This document shows positions 1-8,798 of a stretch of 64,000 nucleotides of DNA, piece by piece; the first letter of the stretch is position 1, and each line of letters starts with the position of its first letter. The notes under the pieces were generated by a model. It was not told the origin of the DNA and made no database searches. It worked only from the letters and a program-made list of their open reading frames with translations. This DNA comes from Micromonospora coriariae (GTDB lineage Bacteria; Actinomycetota; Actinomycetes; Mycobacteriales; Micromonosporaceae). Both the position numbers and the translations under genes were made by a program. The stretch lies in the NCBI RefSeq assembly GCF_900091455.1, contig NZ_LT607412.1, positions 1 to 64,000 on the forward strand, read 5' to 3'.

Positions 1-20
1 ACCTCCGGGCGGGCGGCCGC

Positions 21-503
21 CTACGCGGCCTGGTGCTCGCGCAGGTAGCGGACCAGCCCGGCGACGTCCTCGGGGACGAGCCGTCCGATCGCCCCACTGG
101 AGTACACGCTGACGACGACCTTGCCGTGCCGGTCGAGCACAAAGCCGGTCGACTGCAGGTACTTCGGGTCCTCGTTGACAAACGCTCCGGTCGCCTCGGC
201 GAATGCGGTGGCGTCCGCGCTGTGGCCCAGGGGGAACTCCAGACCGTGCTGGGCGATCGTCTCCTTGGTGGTGGCCTCATCGTCGACCGAGACCGCGACA
301 ACCTTGATGTCCAGCTCGGCGAGCTTCTCCAGCGAGCGCTGAAAGGCGCGCAGCTGGGCCGTACAGTACGGGCACCACGAGCCACGGTAGAAGAGCAGTA
401 CGCCGAAGCCGCCGGCGAGCGCGTCGGGCACTTGCAGGGTCTCCCCGCCGGGCAGCGACAGCGTCAGCGCGGGGAACTGGTCTCCAGGCCGCAGCAAGCT
501 CAT
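21..503 (-). CDS. Peroxiredoxin-like protein, AhpC/TSA family
   Basis: A 160-residue thioredoxin-fold peroxidase, expected to reduce hydroperoxides in the cytoplasm with thiol reductants. The segment FYRGSWCPYC (residues 38-47) places Cys44 and Cys47 in the peroxidatic loop, as in the CxxC-bearing peroxiredoxin-like subgroup. The rest of the fold is visible: a strand KVVAVSVDD near residue 92, and a C-terminal region with VLDRHGKVVVSVYSSG. I chose the ATG at 503 because AAGGAG lies at 513-518, a normal distance upstream, and the homology starts at MSLLRPGD. The frame stays open further upstream, but only through transposon debris. The electron donor cannot be told from the sequence. Confidence 0.85.
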   Translation of the reverse strand: MSLLRPGDQFPALTLSLPGGETLQVPDALAGGFGVLLFYRGSWCPYCTAQLRAFQRSLEKLAELDIKVVAVSVDDEATTKETIAQHGLEFPLGHSADATAFAEATGAFVNEDPKYLQSTGFVLDRHGKVVVSVYSSGAIGRLVPEDVAGLVRYLREHQAA

Positions 504-587
504 TTTTCGAATCTCCTTATTTCTGCGTTCGATTCTTGGGTTGTGGCCGGCCGGCATGGGCACCGGCCGCGTGCGGCGGCCGCCACT

Positions 588-777
588 GGGCGAACACGCC
601 CAGTTGGATCCATTCGTCGCAGCGGTTGCGGATGGTGGTGGCCGAACAGGTGCTGTTGGCGATGCCTTCGTAGGAGCAGCCGAATCGCAGGACTTGCAGG
701 AGTTTGTCGAACACGATCCGGTCAGACACGTGGTCGGTGACAGCCCAGCGGGTGGGTCGGATCGATAGCCGGTCGTA
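588..777 (-). pseudogene. IS5-family transposase, N-terminal fragment
   Basis: About 60 codons match the N-terminal DNA-binding part of actinobacterial IS5-group transposases: RPTRWAVTDHVSDRIVFDK, then GCSYEGIAN, SATTIRNRCDEWIQLGVFAQ. The reading frame then runs into unrelated sequence, so the catalytic domain is missing. No intact start codon is visible upstream. It is a truncated remnant between the peroxiredoxin gene and another decayed element. Confidence 0.7.
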
Positions 778-848
778 CGGGCAGGACCTTCATGATCACC
801 GATGCATGTGCCCGCTTCGTATCCGCCCGGTAACCGCTGCCCTATTTG

Positions 849-1113
849 CGCGGCGCCCTTACAGAAGATGACCGGCACCCCGTGGGCCGCGCCCCACGGT
901 TTGACCCGCCGCGCCAACCGGCCGGCCATCCGCATCAGATGAGTGTCATCGAGCTGGTCATCAGACCCCGTGCAGCCGCCGCCACCACGTACGAATCCCA
1001 CCCGGACCGCGTCCCAGCGGGTAGTAGGCGTTGAGCACGATCGGGTCCACACAGTCGTAGGAACCCGTTACCAGGTCCGCGTACCGCGCACTGAACTCAT
1101 CGATCACTCTCAC
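849..1113 (-). pseudogene. Frameshifted 5' fragment of a conserved actinobacterial hypothetical protein
   Basis: Two frames join into one protein-like stretch. RVIDEFSARYADLVTGSYDC...LGRGPGGIRTWWRRLHG is read in one frame, and DDQLDDTHLMRMAGRLARRVK...GVPVIFCKG continues in the next, with a frameshift near 965. From memory this resembles a conserved hypothetical protein found repeatedly in actinobacterial accessory DNA. I do not know its function. The homology stops after about 88 residues, so the copy is both shifted and truncated. Confidence 0.5.
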
Positions 1114-1255
1114 ACCGTACGGACCGCCCGGCCGGCACCGCACCTACCCGCCAGGCGAAGCTGCCGAGAAGGGGCCACTGATGTTGGGCGAAGTCCCAAG
1201 ATCAGCATAGGTTTCTGGCTTGTCGGAGGTCAGGAACCGAAGATCGGAACACGGC

Positions 1256-1440
1256 GTGCGTTTGACCAGGGTATTTCATCGGCAGGTGGGGTTCGATCGG
1301 GCGGTCGTCGAGGACGTGCGCCTCGATGAGGACGCCGACGGTGAGGTCCTCGTCGTCGCGGCCCGGCCACGTAAGGGCGGCATCCGCCGGTGCGGGCGCT
1401 GCTCGGATAAAGGGCAACAGCGCTCTGTGCGCGGTCGGCG
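1256..1440 (+). pseudogene. ISL3-family transposase, N-terminal fragment
   Basis: A GTG at 1256 opens a frame reading VRLTRVFHRQVGFDRAVV, VVAARPRKGGIRRCGRCSDK. This is the N-terminal zinc-binding region of ISL3-type transposases, although only the first CxxC pair remains before homology is lost. The piece ends just before the stop of the convergent MmcQ/YjbR gene. The DDE catalytic domain is absent. Confidence 0.6.
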
Positions 1441-1449
1441 TCAACGTGA

Positions 1450-1845
1450 TCAGTCGGCGGAGGGCGGGACGCGGAAGGAAGCGGGATCGACGGGACGGCT
1501 CTGCTTCGGCAGGCTGGCGACGACGAGGAGGTACGACTCGGTCACGAGATTGTCGACAAGCGCGGGCTCGACGTTCGCACCCGCCCGGACCGTGATCCAG
1601 TGCTTCTTGTTCATGTGGTAGCCGGGCGAGATGCTCGCGTGAGCTGCGCGGAGCGCCTCCGCGTCGGATGGATCCGCTTTGAGGATCACGACGGGCTCGC
1701 CGGGCATGGACGTCTGCAGCATGAACACCTTGCCGCCGACTTTCCATACCTCCCAGTCGCCGGTGAACTGGTGTGTGTGCTCGGAGCCGGGAAGCTCGGC
1801 GGCGCGGGCCGCGGCTCGATCCTGCACTGCCTTGTCAATCTGCAT
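1450..1845 (-). CDS. MmcQ/YjbR family protein
   Basis: A 131-residue protein of the MmcQ/YjbR (CyaY-like fold) family, often annotated as DNA-binding although the biochemical role is poorly known. Family signatures include WEVWKVGGKVFMLQ (residues 31-44), VVILKADPSDAEALR and the C-terminal GYHMNKKHWITVRAG. The start at 1845 is supported by a GAGGAGG Shine-Dalgarno sequence at about 1851-1857. It lies 122 bp downstream of the nitroreductase on the same strand, so it may share that transcript or have its own promoter. Confidence 0.8.
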   Translation of the reverse strand: MQIDKAVQDRAAARAAELPGSEHTHQFTGDWEVWKVGGKVFMLQTSMPGEPVVILKADPSDAEALRAAHASISPGYHMNKKHWITVRAGANVEPALVDNLVTESYLLVVASLPKQSRPVDPASFRVPPSAD

Positions 1846-1967
1846 CTTGACCTCCTCGAAGTCCTTAGGGGGTCGGTTGCCCGGCGTCCGTCGATGAGGT
1901 GCGGATGCCGGACAATCGAGTCGGAGTGAACGGGGCCGGCACCGCGGTCCGATGTCCGCCCCGTCCG

Positions 1968-2618
1968 TCACATGTGCGTGAAGATCTTCTCCGCGTCGAA
2001 CCGCGAGACCGGCTGGCGGGAGACCCGAGCCTCGTCGGGGTAGCCGAGCACCATAAGCAGCGTGGTCGTGTAGCCGGTGTCGGTCAGGTCGAAGGCCGCG
2101 TCCACGGTCGTGCGGTCGAAGCCCTCGAGCGGCGTCGCGTCCACCCCGAGGGATGCGGCGGCCATCATCGTGGCGCCGACGACGAGGTAGGTGTTCTTCT
2201 CAAGCCAGTGGAGCACGTCCCCGCCATAGTTCTCCGTCTGGATGTCCACGAAGTTGGAGGCGCCCGCCTCCCATCCCTTCTGGATCTCCGGGTCGGCGAA
2301 GCGCCCGTCGGCGCGCTCCTTCTCGAAGATCTCCTGCAGGTGCGTGTCGGGGATGTCCTTGCGCGTCGTGAAGACGATGGCGTGCGACGCGTTGCGCACC
2401 TTCTCCGCGTTGTCCGCGAAGCGGCCGACCAGTGCGTCCGCGAGCTTGTCCTTGCCATCCTGCGTCTCCAGCACGTGGAAACGGTTCGGCTGGATGTTGA
2501 TCGTCGTCGGCGAGGTGCGCAGGTAACGCAGCAGCTGCTGGAACGTCTCCTCTGGGATTTTCTTGCTCGGGTCGAAGTAGCGGGTGAGGTGCTTTGTGAT
2601 CAGCTTGTCGAGATTCAA
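1968..2618 (-). CDS. Nitroreductase family protein, NfsB-like
   Basis: A 216-residue FMN-dependent NAD(P)H nitroreductase/dihydropteridine reductase homologue, the usual family length. The N-terminal FMN-binding stretch LRTSPTTINIQPNRFHV (about residues 34-50) parallels the SPSSTNSQPWHF type of motif. GYPDEARVSRQPVSR near the C-terminus matches the conserved GYP element. These enzymes transfer two electrons to nitroaromatics and quinones in the cytoplasm. The gene lies 42 bp downstream of the AhpD-like gene and is very probably cotranscribed with it, and a divergent TetR regulator follows. Together this suggests an inducible response to electrophiles or quinones; the substrate is not known. 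Confidence 0.85.
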   Translation of the reverse strand: MNLDKLITKHLTRYFDPSKKIPEETFQQLLRYLRTSPTTINIQPNRFHVLETQDGKDKLADALVGRFADNAEKVRNASHAIVFTTRKDIPDTHLQEIFEKERADGRFADPEIQKGWEAGASNFVDIQTENYGGDVLHWLEKNTYLVVGATMMAAASLGVDATPLEGFDRTTVDAAFDLTDTGYTTTLLMVLGYPDEARVSRQPVSRFDAEKIFTHM

Positions 2619-2660
2619 CGTCGCGCTTTCTGTCGATTGAACGGCGGGTGGAGAGGAAAG

Positions 2661-3203
2661 TCAGGCCGACTGGTGGTCGGCGCCGGGGACGTCGACGACG
2701 GTGTCGCTGACGTTGTTGAGGTAGTTCGTGAGCAGGGTGACGACCACGATCGTGACGATCGCCTGGATCTCCGGGTCGATATACCCGACCTCGCGGATCG
2801 CTGCGAGGTCCTCGTCGCTGACCTGGCCACGCGTCTCGATCACGTGCTGCGCGAACTTCGCGACGGCGGCGCGCTTCGGGTCGCTGGACGTGCCCATGCG
2901 GGCGAGCTCAATCTCCTCCGCCGACATACCGCCGAGGTTCGACGAGATGAAACCGTGGAGTGCCTGGCAGTAGTGGCAGCCGTTCGACTGAGAGACCGCG
3001 AGGGCGATCGTGTGGCGCGTCTTCGCGTCCAAGAGCTTCGCGATGCTGCCCTGCAGGCCCATCACGATCTCGAGCACTGCCGGGTTCGCGGCGAGCGTGG
3101 TGAACATGCTGGGCGCGAAGCCGAACTGCTTCGCGATGGCGTCGAGGGCGCCCCGCGTCTTCGCGTCGATGTCGGCGGGCGCGGGAGCGGTCAGGCGAGC
3201 CAT
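2661..3203 (-). CDS. Carboxymuconolactone decarboxylase/AhpD-like protein
   Basis: A 180-residue all-helical protein of the AhpD-like superfamily. The motif SNGCHYCQALH (about residues 91-101) carries the CxxC plus His triad used as a peroxidase or disulfide relay. RHTIALAVS just before it is the usual preceding helix. It is probably a cytoplasmic alkylhydroperoxidase rather than a true lactone decarboxylase, because the CxxC is intact. It is the first gene of the minus-strand cluster with the nitroreductase, and faces the TetR gene across a 104-bp intergenic region that holds two inverted repeats. Confidence 0.85.
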   Translation of the reverse strand: MARLTAPAPADIDAKTRGALDAIAKQFGFAPSMFTTLAANPAVLEIVMGLQGSIAKLLDAKTRHTIALAVSQSNGCHYCQALHGFISSNLGGMSAEEIELARMGTSSDPKRAAVAKFAQHVIETRGQVSDEDLAAIREVGYIDPEIQAIVTIVVVTLLTNYLNNVSDTVVDVPGADHQSA

Positions 3204-3229
3204 CGTGATGAACCTCCGTGTGACGTTAC

Positions 3230-3256
3230 TGGACTATTTCGTCCACTCGCTTGAGT
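3230..3256. promoter_or_regulatory. Two inverted repeats, candidate TetR operator
   Basis: TGGAC-TATTTC-GTCCA spans 3230-3245, and ACTC-GCTT-GAGT spans 3245-3256. They share a base and sit between the divergent AhpD-like and TetR genes, where an autoregulatory TetR operator is expected. Binding is inferred only from position and symmetry. Confidence 0.45.
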
Positions 3257-3307
3257 GAACACCATCGAGAATGGGTTGGCAAGCCCAGTTTGTGTTACCT
3301 TGATGAC

Positions 3308-3952
3308 ATGCAGGTGGACAACGGGGCGGATGCAGCCCAGAAGCTCACTCCCAAAGGCCAGGCCACGCGCGAGCGAATACTGGAGCATGCGGCCGCGTTG
3401 ATCTACAGCAAAGGGGTCCACGCAACCAACAACGAGCTCGTCCGCCGCACTGCAGGCGTGAGTGGATCGCAGCTGAGTCACTACTTCCCCACCAAGGAGA
3501 GCCTCGTCCTGGCGGTCATCGACTGGCAGGCCGACAGCGTCCTCGGCTTCCATCGCAGCGAACGGTTTGCCGGCTTCGACACCGTCGAGGCGTTCCAGGA
3601 CTGGACGGACTTTTACGTCCTCTCGGGGCGTCCGTTCGAGGACGGCTGCAGCCTCGGCTCGCTCGCGAGCGAAATCGTCAAGACCGATCTCGACGTGCAC
3701 GACCGGCTCGCGGAGGTGTTCGCGCAGTGGCGCGAGATCTTCCGCGTCGGGCTCGATCGCATGCGGCAACTCGGCCGCATCGACGCGTCCGCCGACCCCG
3801 CGCGGCTCGCCGACATGTTCCTCGCGGCGTATCAAGGCGGCACGCTCCTCGCTCAGGTCGCCCGGGACATCGGCCCCCTGCAGGACGCGCTCTCTGCGGC
3901 GGTTGACCATCTGCGGACGTTCGTGACGTCTGACGACCAGCACATGGGCTGA
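3308..3952 (+). CDS. TetR/AcrR family transcriptional regulator (LmrA/YxaF-like)
   Basis: A 214-residue repressor-type protein. The N-terminal helix-turn-helix is clear (ATRERILEHAAALIYSKG, then TNNELVRRTAGVSGSQLSHY, FPTKESLVLAVI). The C-terminal half contains EDGCSLGSLASEI, typical of the LmrA/YxaF ligand-binding subgroup. I start it at the ATG at 3308; a TTG at 3251 would add residues that carry no homology and would overlap the probable operator. It is divergent from the AhpD-like/nitroreductase genes and probably represses both itself and them until an electrophilic ligand binds. Confidence 0.85.
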   Translation: MQVDNGADAAQKLTPKGQATRERILEHAAALIYSKGVHATNNELVRRTAGVSGSQLSHYFPTKESLVLAVIDWQADSVLGFHRSERFAGFDTVEAFQDWTDFYVLSGRPFEDGCSLGSLASEIVKTDLDVHDRLAEVFAQWREIFRVGLDRMRQLGRIDASADPARLADMFLAAYQGGTLLAQVARDIGPLQDALSAAVDHLRTFVTSDDQHMG

Positions 3953-4274
3953 CGCGGCGCATCCGAGCCTCGGGTGTCGGGCTGCGGAAGATGGTCTGGC
4001 GAGCTGTTAAGAAGACCACGTCGGTCGACGCGAAAGGGCGTCCGCTCTGTTAGCAGAACGAACGGCTCGCCGACATCCAGCCTCACGAATTTCTGGGCTC
4101 GATGGCGTGACAGCTGGTTGCCGGCCCTGACGTGAAGGAGATGCCGTCCTACCTGGAATGATCTGGATTGCCTAGATCGAGAATCCTCCAGAAGTGCGGC
4201 ACCTGCCCGGTGAAGGGGACTGCCCCCGGTTCGGTTGACTCCTGACCTGTGAGGATGCGTTCCTCGCTGGGAGC
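3953..4274. other. Intergenic region leading into an IS3-type remnant
   Basis: No gene is supported here. The last 60 bp (near 4210-4240, GACTGCCCCCGGTTCGG) look like the terminal region usually found just ahead of IS3-family orfA. Confidence 0.3.
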
Positions 4275-5110
4275 ATGTCTGTCATGCCGAAAGCGTTCCC
4301 GCCCGAGTTCCGCCGTGACGTCGTCGCGGTCGCCCGCAAGGGTGAGGCGCTCATCGCGCAGATCGCGAAGGACTTCGGGATCTCCGAGTCGTGTCTGCAC
4401 CGCTGGCTCAAGCTCGCTGACATCGAGGACGGGGGTCGTCCCGGGACCACCAGCAGTGAGTCCGCAGAGCTGCGGGAGCTGCGGCGGCGTAACAAGCTCC
4501 TCGAGCAGGAGACGAGATCCTGCATCGGGCGGCGGGGTTCTTCGCCAAGGAGATCGCCCCAAAATGATGTACCCGCTGGTCGTGACCTGGCCGCGGACGG
4601 GATCCCCGTCGCGGTGACCTGCCGGGTGCTGGGCTTCAGCAAGCAGGCCCACTATGCGTGGAAAGCGAACCCGGTCACCCGTCGTGACCTGGAGGACGCC
4701 TATCTGATCAACGCCGCCTTGGACATCCACGCCGATGATCCGGCGTTCGGGTATCGGTTCATCGCCGATGAACTGCCCGCCCACGGCATCACCGCCGGCG
4801 TCAACAGGGTGGCCAGGCCGGGCTCAGCGCAGCGGATCTGGTCGGTGTTCGCCAAGTGCAAGGGGCCTCACGAGGCGGGCGGGCCCGCCAGTGCATGACG
4901 ACCTGGTGCGGCGCCGCTTCACCGCCGAAACGCCGGACCGGCTGTGGCTGACCGACCTCACCGAACATCCCACCGCCGAGGGCAAGCTGTACCTCTGCGC
5001 GATCAAGGATGTGCACTCCGGTCGGGATCATCGGCTACTGCATCGACACCCGCATGAAGAGCTCCTTGGCCTTGTCGGCGCTGTGCAACGTGATCCCTTT
5101 GCGAGCCATG
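4275..5110 (+). pseudogene. IS3-family transposase, multiply frameshifted and truncated
   Basis: OrfA begins well (MPKAFPPEFRRDVVAVARKG, then GISESCLHRWLKLADIE), with the usual helix-turn-helix and leucine-zipper region. Single-base lesions follow. One falls near 4510, where the expected EQENEIL reads EQETRSC. A second lies just after the OrfB start MMYPLV near 4580. A third is near 4860, where FAK jumps frame to RGLTRRAGPPVHDDLVRR. A fourth is near 5025, before IIGYCIDTRMKSS. Homology ends after LSALCNVI near 5100, before the last catalytic residues. An apparently continuous frame from 4275 to 4898 is an accident of two compensating shifts and garbles the segment between them. Only an inactive remnant is left. 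Confidence 0.8.
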
Positions 5111-5237
5111 ACAATCACTTCCTGCGAGAATCGTGGTGTACGGCTTGGAACCGGTCGGCACGAACAGTATGGACGGCTGCGGACGTCATCGAAGGCAGGG
5201 CGTTCCGACGGAAGAAACCACAGCGCGGAGGCCGGGG

Positions 5238-5271
5238 TTGTCAACTGGGGCGTGGGCCCCGGGTTTGACAA
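5238..5271. repeat. Inverted repeat, probable end of the IS6-type remnant
   Basis: TTGTCAA at 5238-5244 pairs with TTGACAA at 5265-5271 across a GC-rich spacer that is itself partly self-complementary. It sits immediately beyond the 3' end of the IS6-type transposase remnant, where the element terminus should lie. Confidence 0.4.
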
Positions 5272-5275
5272 GAGT

Positions 5276-5945
5276 TCAGGCGGGCGTAGCCGGAGCGCAC
5301 AGCATTTCACCCGTGGCGGGGTCCTCGCACAGGTAGCGACCGCCTTCATGCATCCAGCCCCTTGCCTGGGCGAGTTCGGTAAACGCGGCGGCGACCCGTG
5401 TAGCCGGCGGGGCTTCGATGGCGAGTTCGTAGTGTCCGCGGCGTAGGTTCTGCATGAACGCGTGGCCAGCGATGATCACCTGTGCCGTCTTGTTCGTCCG
5501 TAGGCCGCGCATCGGTCTCAACCGGTGTTTCAGCTGGCTGTGACCAGCCTCGATCGGATTGTTGGCGTACCGCTCGACGTGGTGCCACGCGGACGGGATC
5601 AGCTCATCCAGGACGCCGGGGTAGACCGCGGCGGCGTCGGTGACCACCTCCGCGGGTGTCACCTTCAACGTCGACAGTGCCCGGCGGACGAACCGCCGGG
5701 CCGCGTCGGCGAGTGGCGGGAGAATCGGGCGGCGTCGGCCAGCAGCGGCGTGAACCGCTACACCCACCGGTAGACGGTGACGTGATCGCCCTCGACGCCA
5801 CGCTCGACCAGCAGCTCCTCACCGTCGCGATACGAGAGGTTGAAGCGCAGATACCAGCGAACCGCGACCACGATCACCTCGGTCGGGAACCGAATCCGGC
5901 GAACGCCGACTTCGGAGGCAGCCACGGTCCGGACGGGTCGATGAC
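5276..5945 (-). pseudogene. IS6-family transposase with internal deletion and nonsense codon
   Basis: The N-terminal half reads VVAVRWYLRFNLSYRDGEEL, VERGVEGDHVTVYRWV, then an in-frame TAG, then RFTPLLADAARFSRHSP. The frame then jumps straight to ARRFVRRALSTLKVTPAEVV and the C-terminal part (PGVLDELIPSAWHHVERYAN, RLRPMRGLRTNKTAQVIIAG). The segment with the first catalytic aspartate (normally around DRWFVDETY) is deleted near 5705-5725. The C-terminal glutamate region (NNPIEAGHSQLK) remains. The copy cannot make active transposase. Confidence 0.8.
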
Positions 5946-6006
5946 TTCACTGCTCAAGCCTGCCTCGATCTTGCCAACGCTCAATGCAACGGTGCCCGCT
6001 CTTCTC

Positions 6007-6474
6007 CTAGCAGTCGTCCTGCTTCCACTTGCCGTCTTCCCGTACCCATGGCTCTTTGGTCTGGTTCAGCGCAGGCACGTCGTACGTGTAGGTCACTCGA
6101 GCGAGATCACCCGAGATTTGCGCATCGAAGCTCTTGAGCGGCATCGCCTTGCCGTACATCTGCTTGGCCGCAGTCAGCATGCCGGTGAACTCGCTGAGGG
6201 TTACGCGATCCTTGCACCTGGCCGAGAACAGGTCGTACGCGACCGTGGGCTTCGCGTCGAGGAAGGCGTCCGAGTACGCCAACACCGCCTGGCGGAGCTC
6301 CTCCTGCCCGTCAGGCGCCTGCACGGTCGGGCTGGCAGCCGCACTTGGCGGCGCGATCGCCGAAGGCGCCGCGGATGTCGAGGACGCAGCAGCGTCTGGC
6401 TTATCGGCGTTGCCTGCGCAAGCGGTCAGAGGCAGAGCGAGAAGAGGAATTAAGATCATGGCGTTGCGGATCAT
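6007..6474 (-). CDS. Putative lipoprotein of unknown function
   Basis: 155 residues with a lipoprotein signal: MIRNAMILIPLLALPLTACAG, with LTAC as lipobox and the lipidated Cys at residue 19. A low-complexity Ala/Ser/Pro linker (about residues 28-55) follows, then a compact domain of about 95 residues (LRQAVLAYSDAFL, YDLFSARCKDRVTLSEFTGM, YTYDVPALNQTKEPWVREDG). The size and pattern recall NTF2-like lipoproteins, but I cannot assign a family. It should be anchored on the outer face of the membrane. Nearby genes give no functional clue. Confidence 0.7.
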   Translation of the reverse strand: MIRNAMILIPLLALPLTACAGNADKPDAAASSTSAAPSAIAPPSAAASPTVQAPDGQEELRQAVLAYSDAFLDAKPTVAYDLFSARCKDRVTLSEFTGMLTAAKQMYGKAMPLKSFDAQISGDLARVTYTYDVPALNQTKEPWVREDGKWKQDDC

Positions 6475-7086
6475 GGCGCGCACGGTACCGCCGCGACACG
6501 CCTCGATCCCCGATGGCTCCCCTGCCGCGTGAGGCTGCAGGGTGAGCAACGCGCCCGGCCTGGCCGTGCTCGCTGTCCGAACAACGCAACCGCACCGTCC
6601 GTCCCGGCACCCCTCGTTGGAGCTGCCTGAACTGGAACGTACGCGGCGAATCCGGCCCTCCCTGACACCGGCGACGCCGCCGCCCGCCCCCGCACCCCTC
6701 ACAAGGGCACATGAGTCTCCGCACCAGGATGCTCCCGGCCGTCGATCTTCGTCGGATGACCTACATCTTCGGCAGCGCGTTCGCTCAGCAGTATTTGCAG
6801 GCGCTTCTCGAACCCCTGGGTTGCTCCGTTACCGCGACCGAGCGCACTGGAGAACCTTCTGAGCGCATACCCGGACGCGTTCGGTTCGCTGGATTGCTGT
6901 ACGGACGTCCGCGCCTACCAACGGCCGGCGCCGTGGCCGGAGTGGAATTTGGCAGCGGCTCCCCAGCAACAGCGACAACTCCCACAGCAAACAGCCCGGC
7001 CGAAGCACATGCTCCGGGCCCGGGCCGTTTCCGTCAGGCGAGCTGGCGAGGCGCTGCCGCCGGACTCGCTTTCGGTGGCACCGACA
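6475..7086. other. Gap without a supported gene
   Basis: Open frames exist on both strands but none has an RBS, a believable start or recognisable homology. A GC-rich partial palindrome near 6990-7030 (GCCCGG...CCGGGC) could be a weak terminator beyond the 3' end of the membrane-protein gene at 7087. Confidence 0.3.
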
Positions 7087-7656
7087 TCAGCTGCTGTCAC
7101 GGCCGCGATAATGGCCGACGATGATGAGAACCATGGCGACCGAGCCCGCCAACCCAGCGAAGGTCAGCAACCAGAGCCCGGAGCCGACGCTCACCTGCAC
7201 AGCTTCGCTCATCGCCTTTCCGAGGCCGAGGACATCGTCCTCCCCGGACATTTTCGCTCGCGTTTCCGCCTCAGTCGCCTGCAGGTCAGCGATCTTCCAT
7301 GCGCCCGCACCGAGCAGCCCGAGGGCAGCAAGGACGGCAAGGACGGGCACGGCCATGTGGGTGCGCTGGCCGCGCAAGGTCATGCCGGCGTAGACGACCA
7401 GCACTAGGCCGAGACCCGCCGTGATCCAACCGTCCGATCCGTCGACACCCGACACGGTGACCGTGCCAATGATCGGTGCGCTCACCTTGCCCCACGGCAT
7501 GAACGAGCCGATGACGGCAGCAATACCTGCTCCCAGGACAGTCCATTCACGGATTGGTCGTGCGGCGGTGAGCCCAACAGCCGGGGCTTCGGCGGGTTGG
7601 TCACCGGACGGCGACTGGTTGAGCGACGGCGGTTCGGGCGAAAAAGACTGCGACAC
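7087..7656 (-). CDS. Four-helix membrane protein of unknown function
   Basis: 189 residues. A Pro/Ser-rich cytoplasmic N-terminus (residues 1-33) is followed by four hydrophobic segments: WTVLGAGIAAVIGSFMPWG, WITAGLGLVLVVYAGMTL, MAVPVLAVLAALGLLGAG and LWLLTFAGLAGSVAMVLIIV. The start is a GTG at 7656 preceded by AGAGGA. The layout resembles small actinobacterial membrane proteins with a Trp-Gly turn after the first helix. No catalytic motif is visible and the neighbours do not form an operon with it. Confidence 0.7.
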   Translation of the reverse strand: MSQSFSPEPPSLNQSPSGDQPAEAPAVGLTAARPIREWTVLGAGIAAVIGSFMPWGKVSAPIIGTVTVSGVDGSDGWITAGLGLVLVVYAGMTLRGQRTHMAVPVLAVLAALGLLGAGAWKIADLQATEAETRAKMSGEDDVLGLGKAMSEAVQVSVGSGLWLLTFAGLAGSVAMVLIIVGHYRGRDSS

Positions 7657-8294
7657 TAAAATTCCTCTGGATGTCGATGCCTACTCACCTCTCGAGACAG
7701 GCATGAGGAGAGCAATCTAAAACAACGCTGGAGCAGGAACCAGCGGCCGTATGGGTGGCAGAACCAAACGGAAATGTGCTCGGAGTGGCCGAGAGACGCG
7801 AAAGTCGATCTCATCCGCGATGGAAGGGCCGATAAGTTGCCAGACCGGGACGTCAGCGGCCCAGGGTCAGCGACGTAGCGGGCGTGCGGGCCGTTGACGA
7901 ACGACATGGCGATGTCAGTGGACGGCGGCCAGTGTCGACGTATGGTGCGCTCGAATCGGCCGGTTCGCGCGGCGATCTCCACCGGATGCAGATCAGATCC
8001 CGCCGGGTCGGCTAGGTCGCCATCCTCAATCCCACCGAAACCCTCGACCTCCTCGCAACGCTGGCTGAGGCCCACACCGGGCGAGGCACCCACCGCGGCC
8101 TCCGTCATGTTGAAGAAGTGGCCATCCACCTCGACTTTGCTGATCGGGATACTGCCGCCGAAGGCGTCCCGGTTGCCGGTGAACGGATCCGCGTTCAACT
8201 TCCCACCGGCGGCGCCGCCGTCGCTGGGTAGTCGCCCGGGCAGGTGCGCCCCTAGACTCCCGGTGTCTCGGAGCTCGACAGATGGGAAGTTTCC
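7657..8294. other. 638-bp gap without a supported gene
   Basis: Neither strand gives a frame with convincing start, RBS and protein-like composition. It presumably contains the promoter of the GTG-start gene at 7656 and that of the lipoprotein at 8295. Confidence 0.3.
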
Positions 8295-8798
8295 GTGCGT
8301 CGCTGGACCGCCGTCCTGACCCTGCTCGTGCTGCTCGCCGGGTGCGGTGGAGGCGAACAGGTCGACCCGCAAGCTCCAGCGCCGGTTTGGCAGAACGCCG
8401 CGCCGACCACCCCGGCAGGGCTGACGCCTACTGAGGCGAAGAACCGCTACCTGGCGATCGTGGCGCCGTACAACACCGCGTTGGAGGAGCTGGAGGACGC
8501 GGTCAACGCCGGGAAGCCGTGGAGGACGGCCCGTACGCTGGCCGCCGACGTGGCCCGGACCAACGCGGCGCACGCGGTTGAGCTGCGCGAGACGGTCTGG
8601 CCGGCAGAGGTTCGGGCGCCGATGGGCGCACTCCTCAAGGAGAACGACGTCGCGTTACGGCATTGGCGGCGCGCCGGCGAGGCGGCGGACGCCGACGCGC
8701 TGATGCGGGAGATCCGCGCAGCAGCGGCGCACAGCGGAGCCCGGGAGGCCGGCAGAGTCCGCACCGCGCTCGGGCTGCCCGCCTACCGGGAAGGCTGA
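8295..8798 (+). CDS. Small alpha-helical lipoprotein
   Basis: 167 residues beginning at a GTG. MRRWTAVLTLLVLLAGCGGG is a classic lipoprotein signal, with the lipobox LAGC and Cys17. After a short Pro/Ala linker the mature part is predicted to be mostly helical (PTEAKNRYLAIVAPYNTALE, RTARTLAADVARTNAAHAVE, MREIRAAAAHSGAREAGRVR), similar in pattern to four-helix-bundle lipoproteins. No known domain is recognised. It is probably monocistronic. Confidence 0.75.
   Translation: MRRWTAVLTLLVLLAGCGGGEQVDPQAPAPVWQNAAPTTPAGLTPTEAKNRYLAIVAPYNTALEELEDAVNAGKPWRTARTLAADVARTNAAHAVELRETVWPAEVRAPMGALLKENDVALRHWRRAGEAADADALMREIRAAAAHSGAREAGRVRTALGLPAYREG

Noticed and set aside
4275..4898. An intact 207-codon transposase
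   Set aside because: Two compensating frameshifts keep the frame open, but the segment between them bears no resemblance to IS3 transposases.
7657..8573. Minus-strand open frame of 305 codons
   Set aside because: It overlaps the promoter and 5' end of the lipoprotein at 8295 and shows no domain, start signal or protein-like composition.
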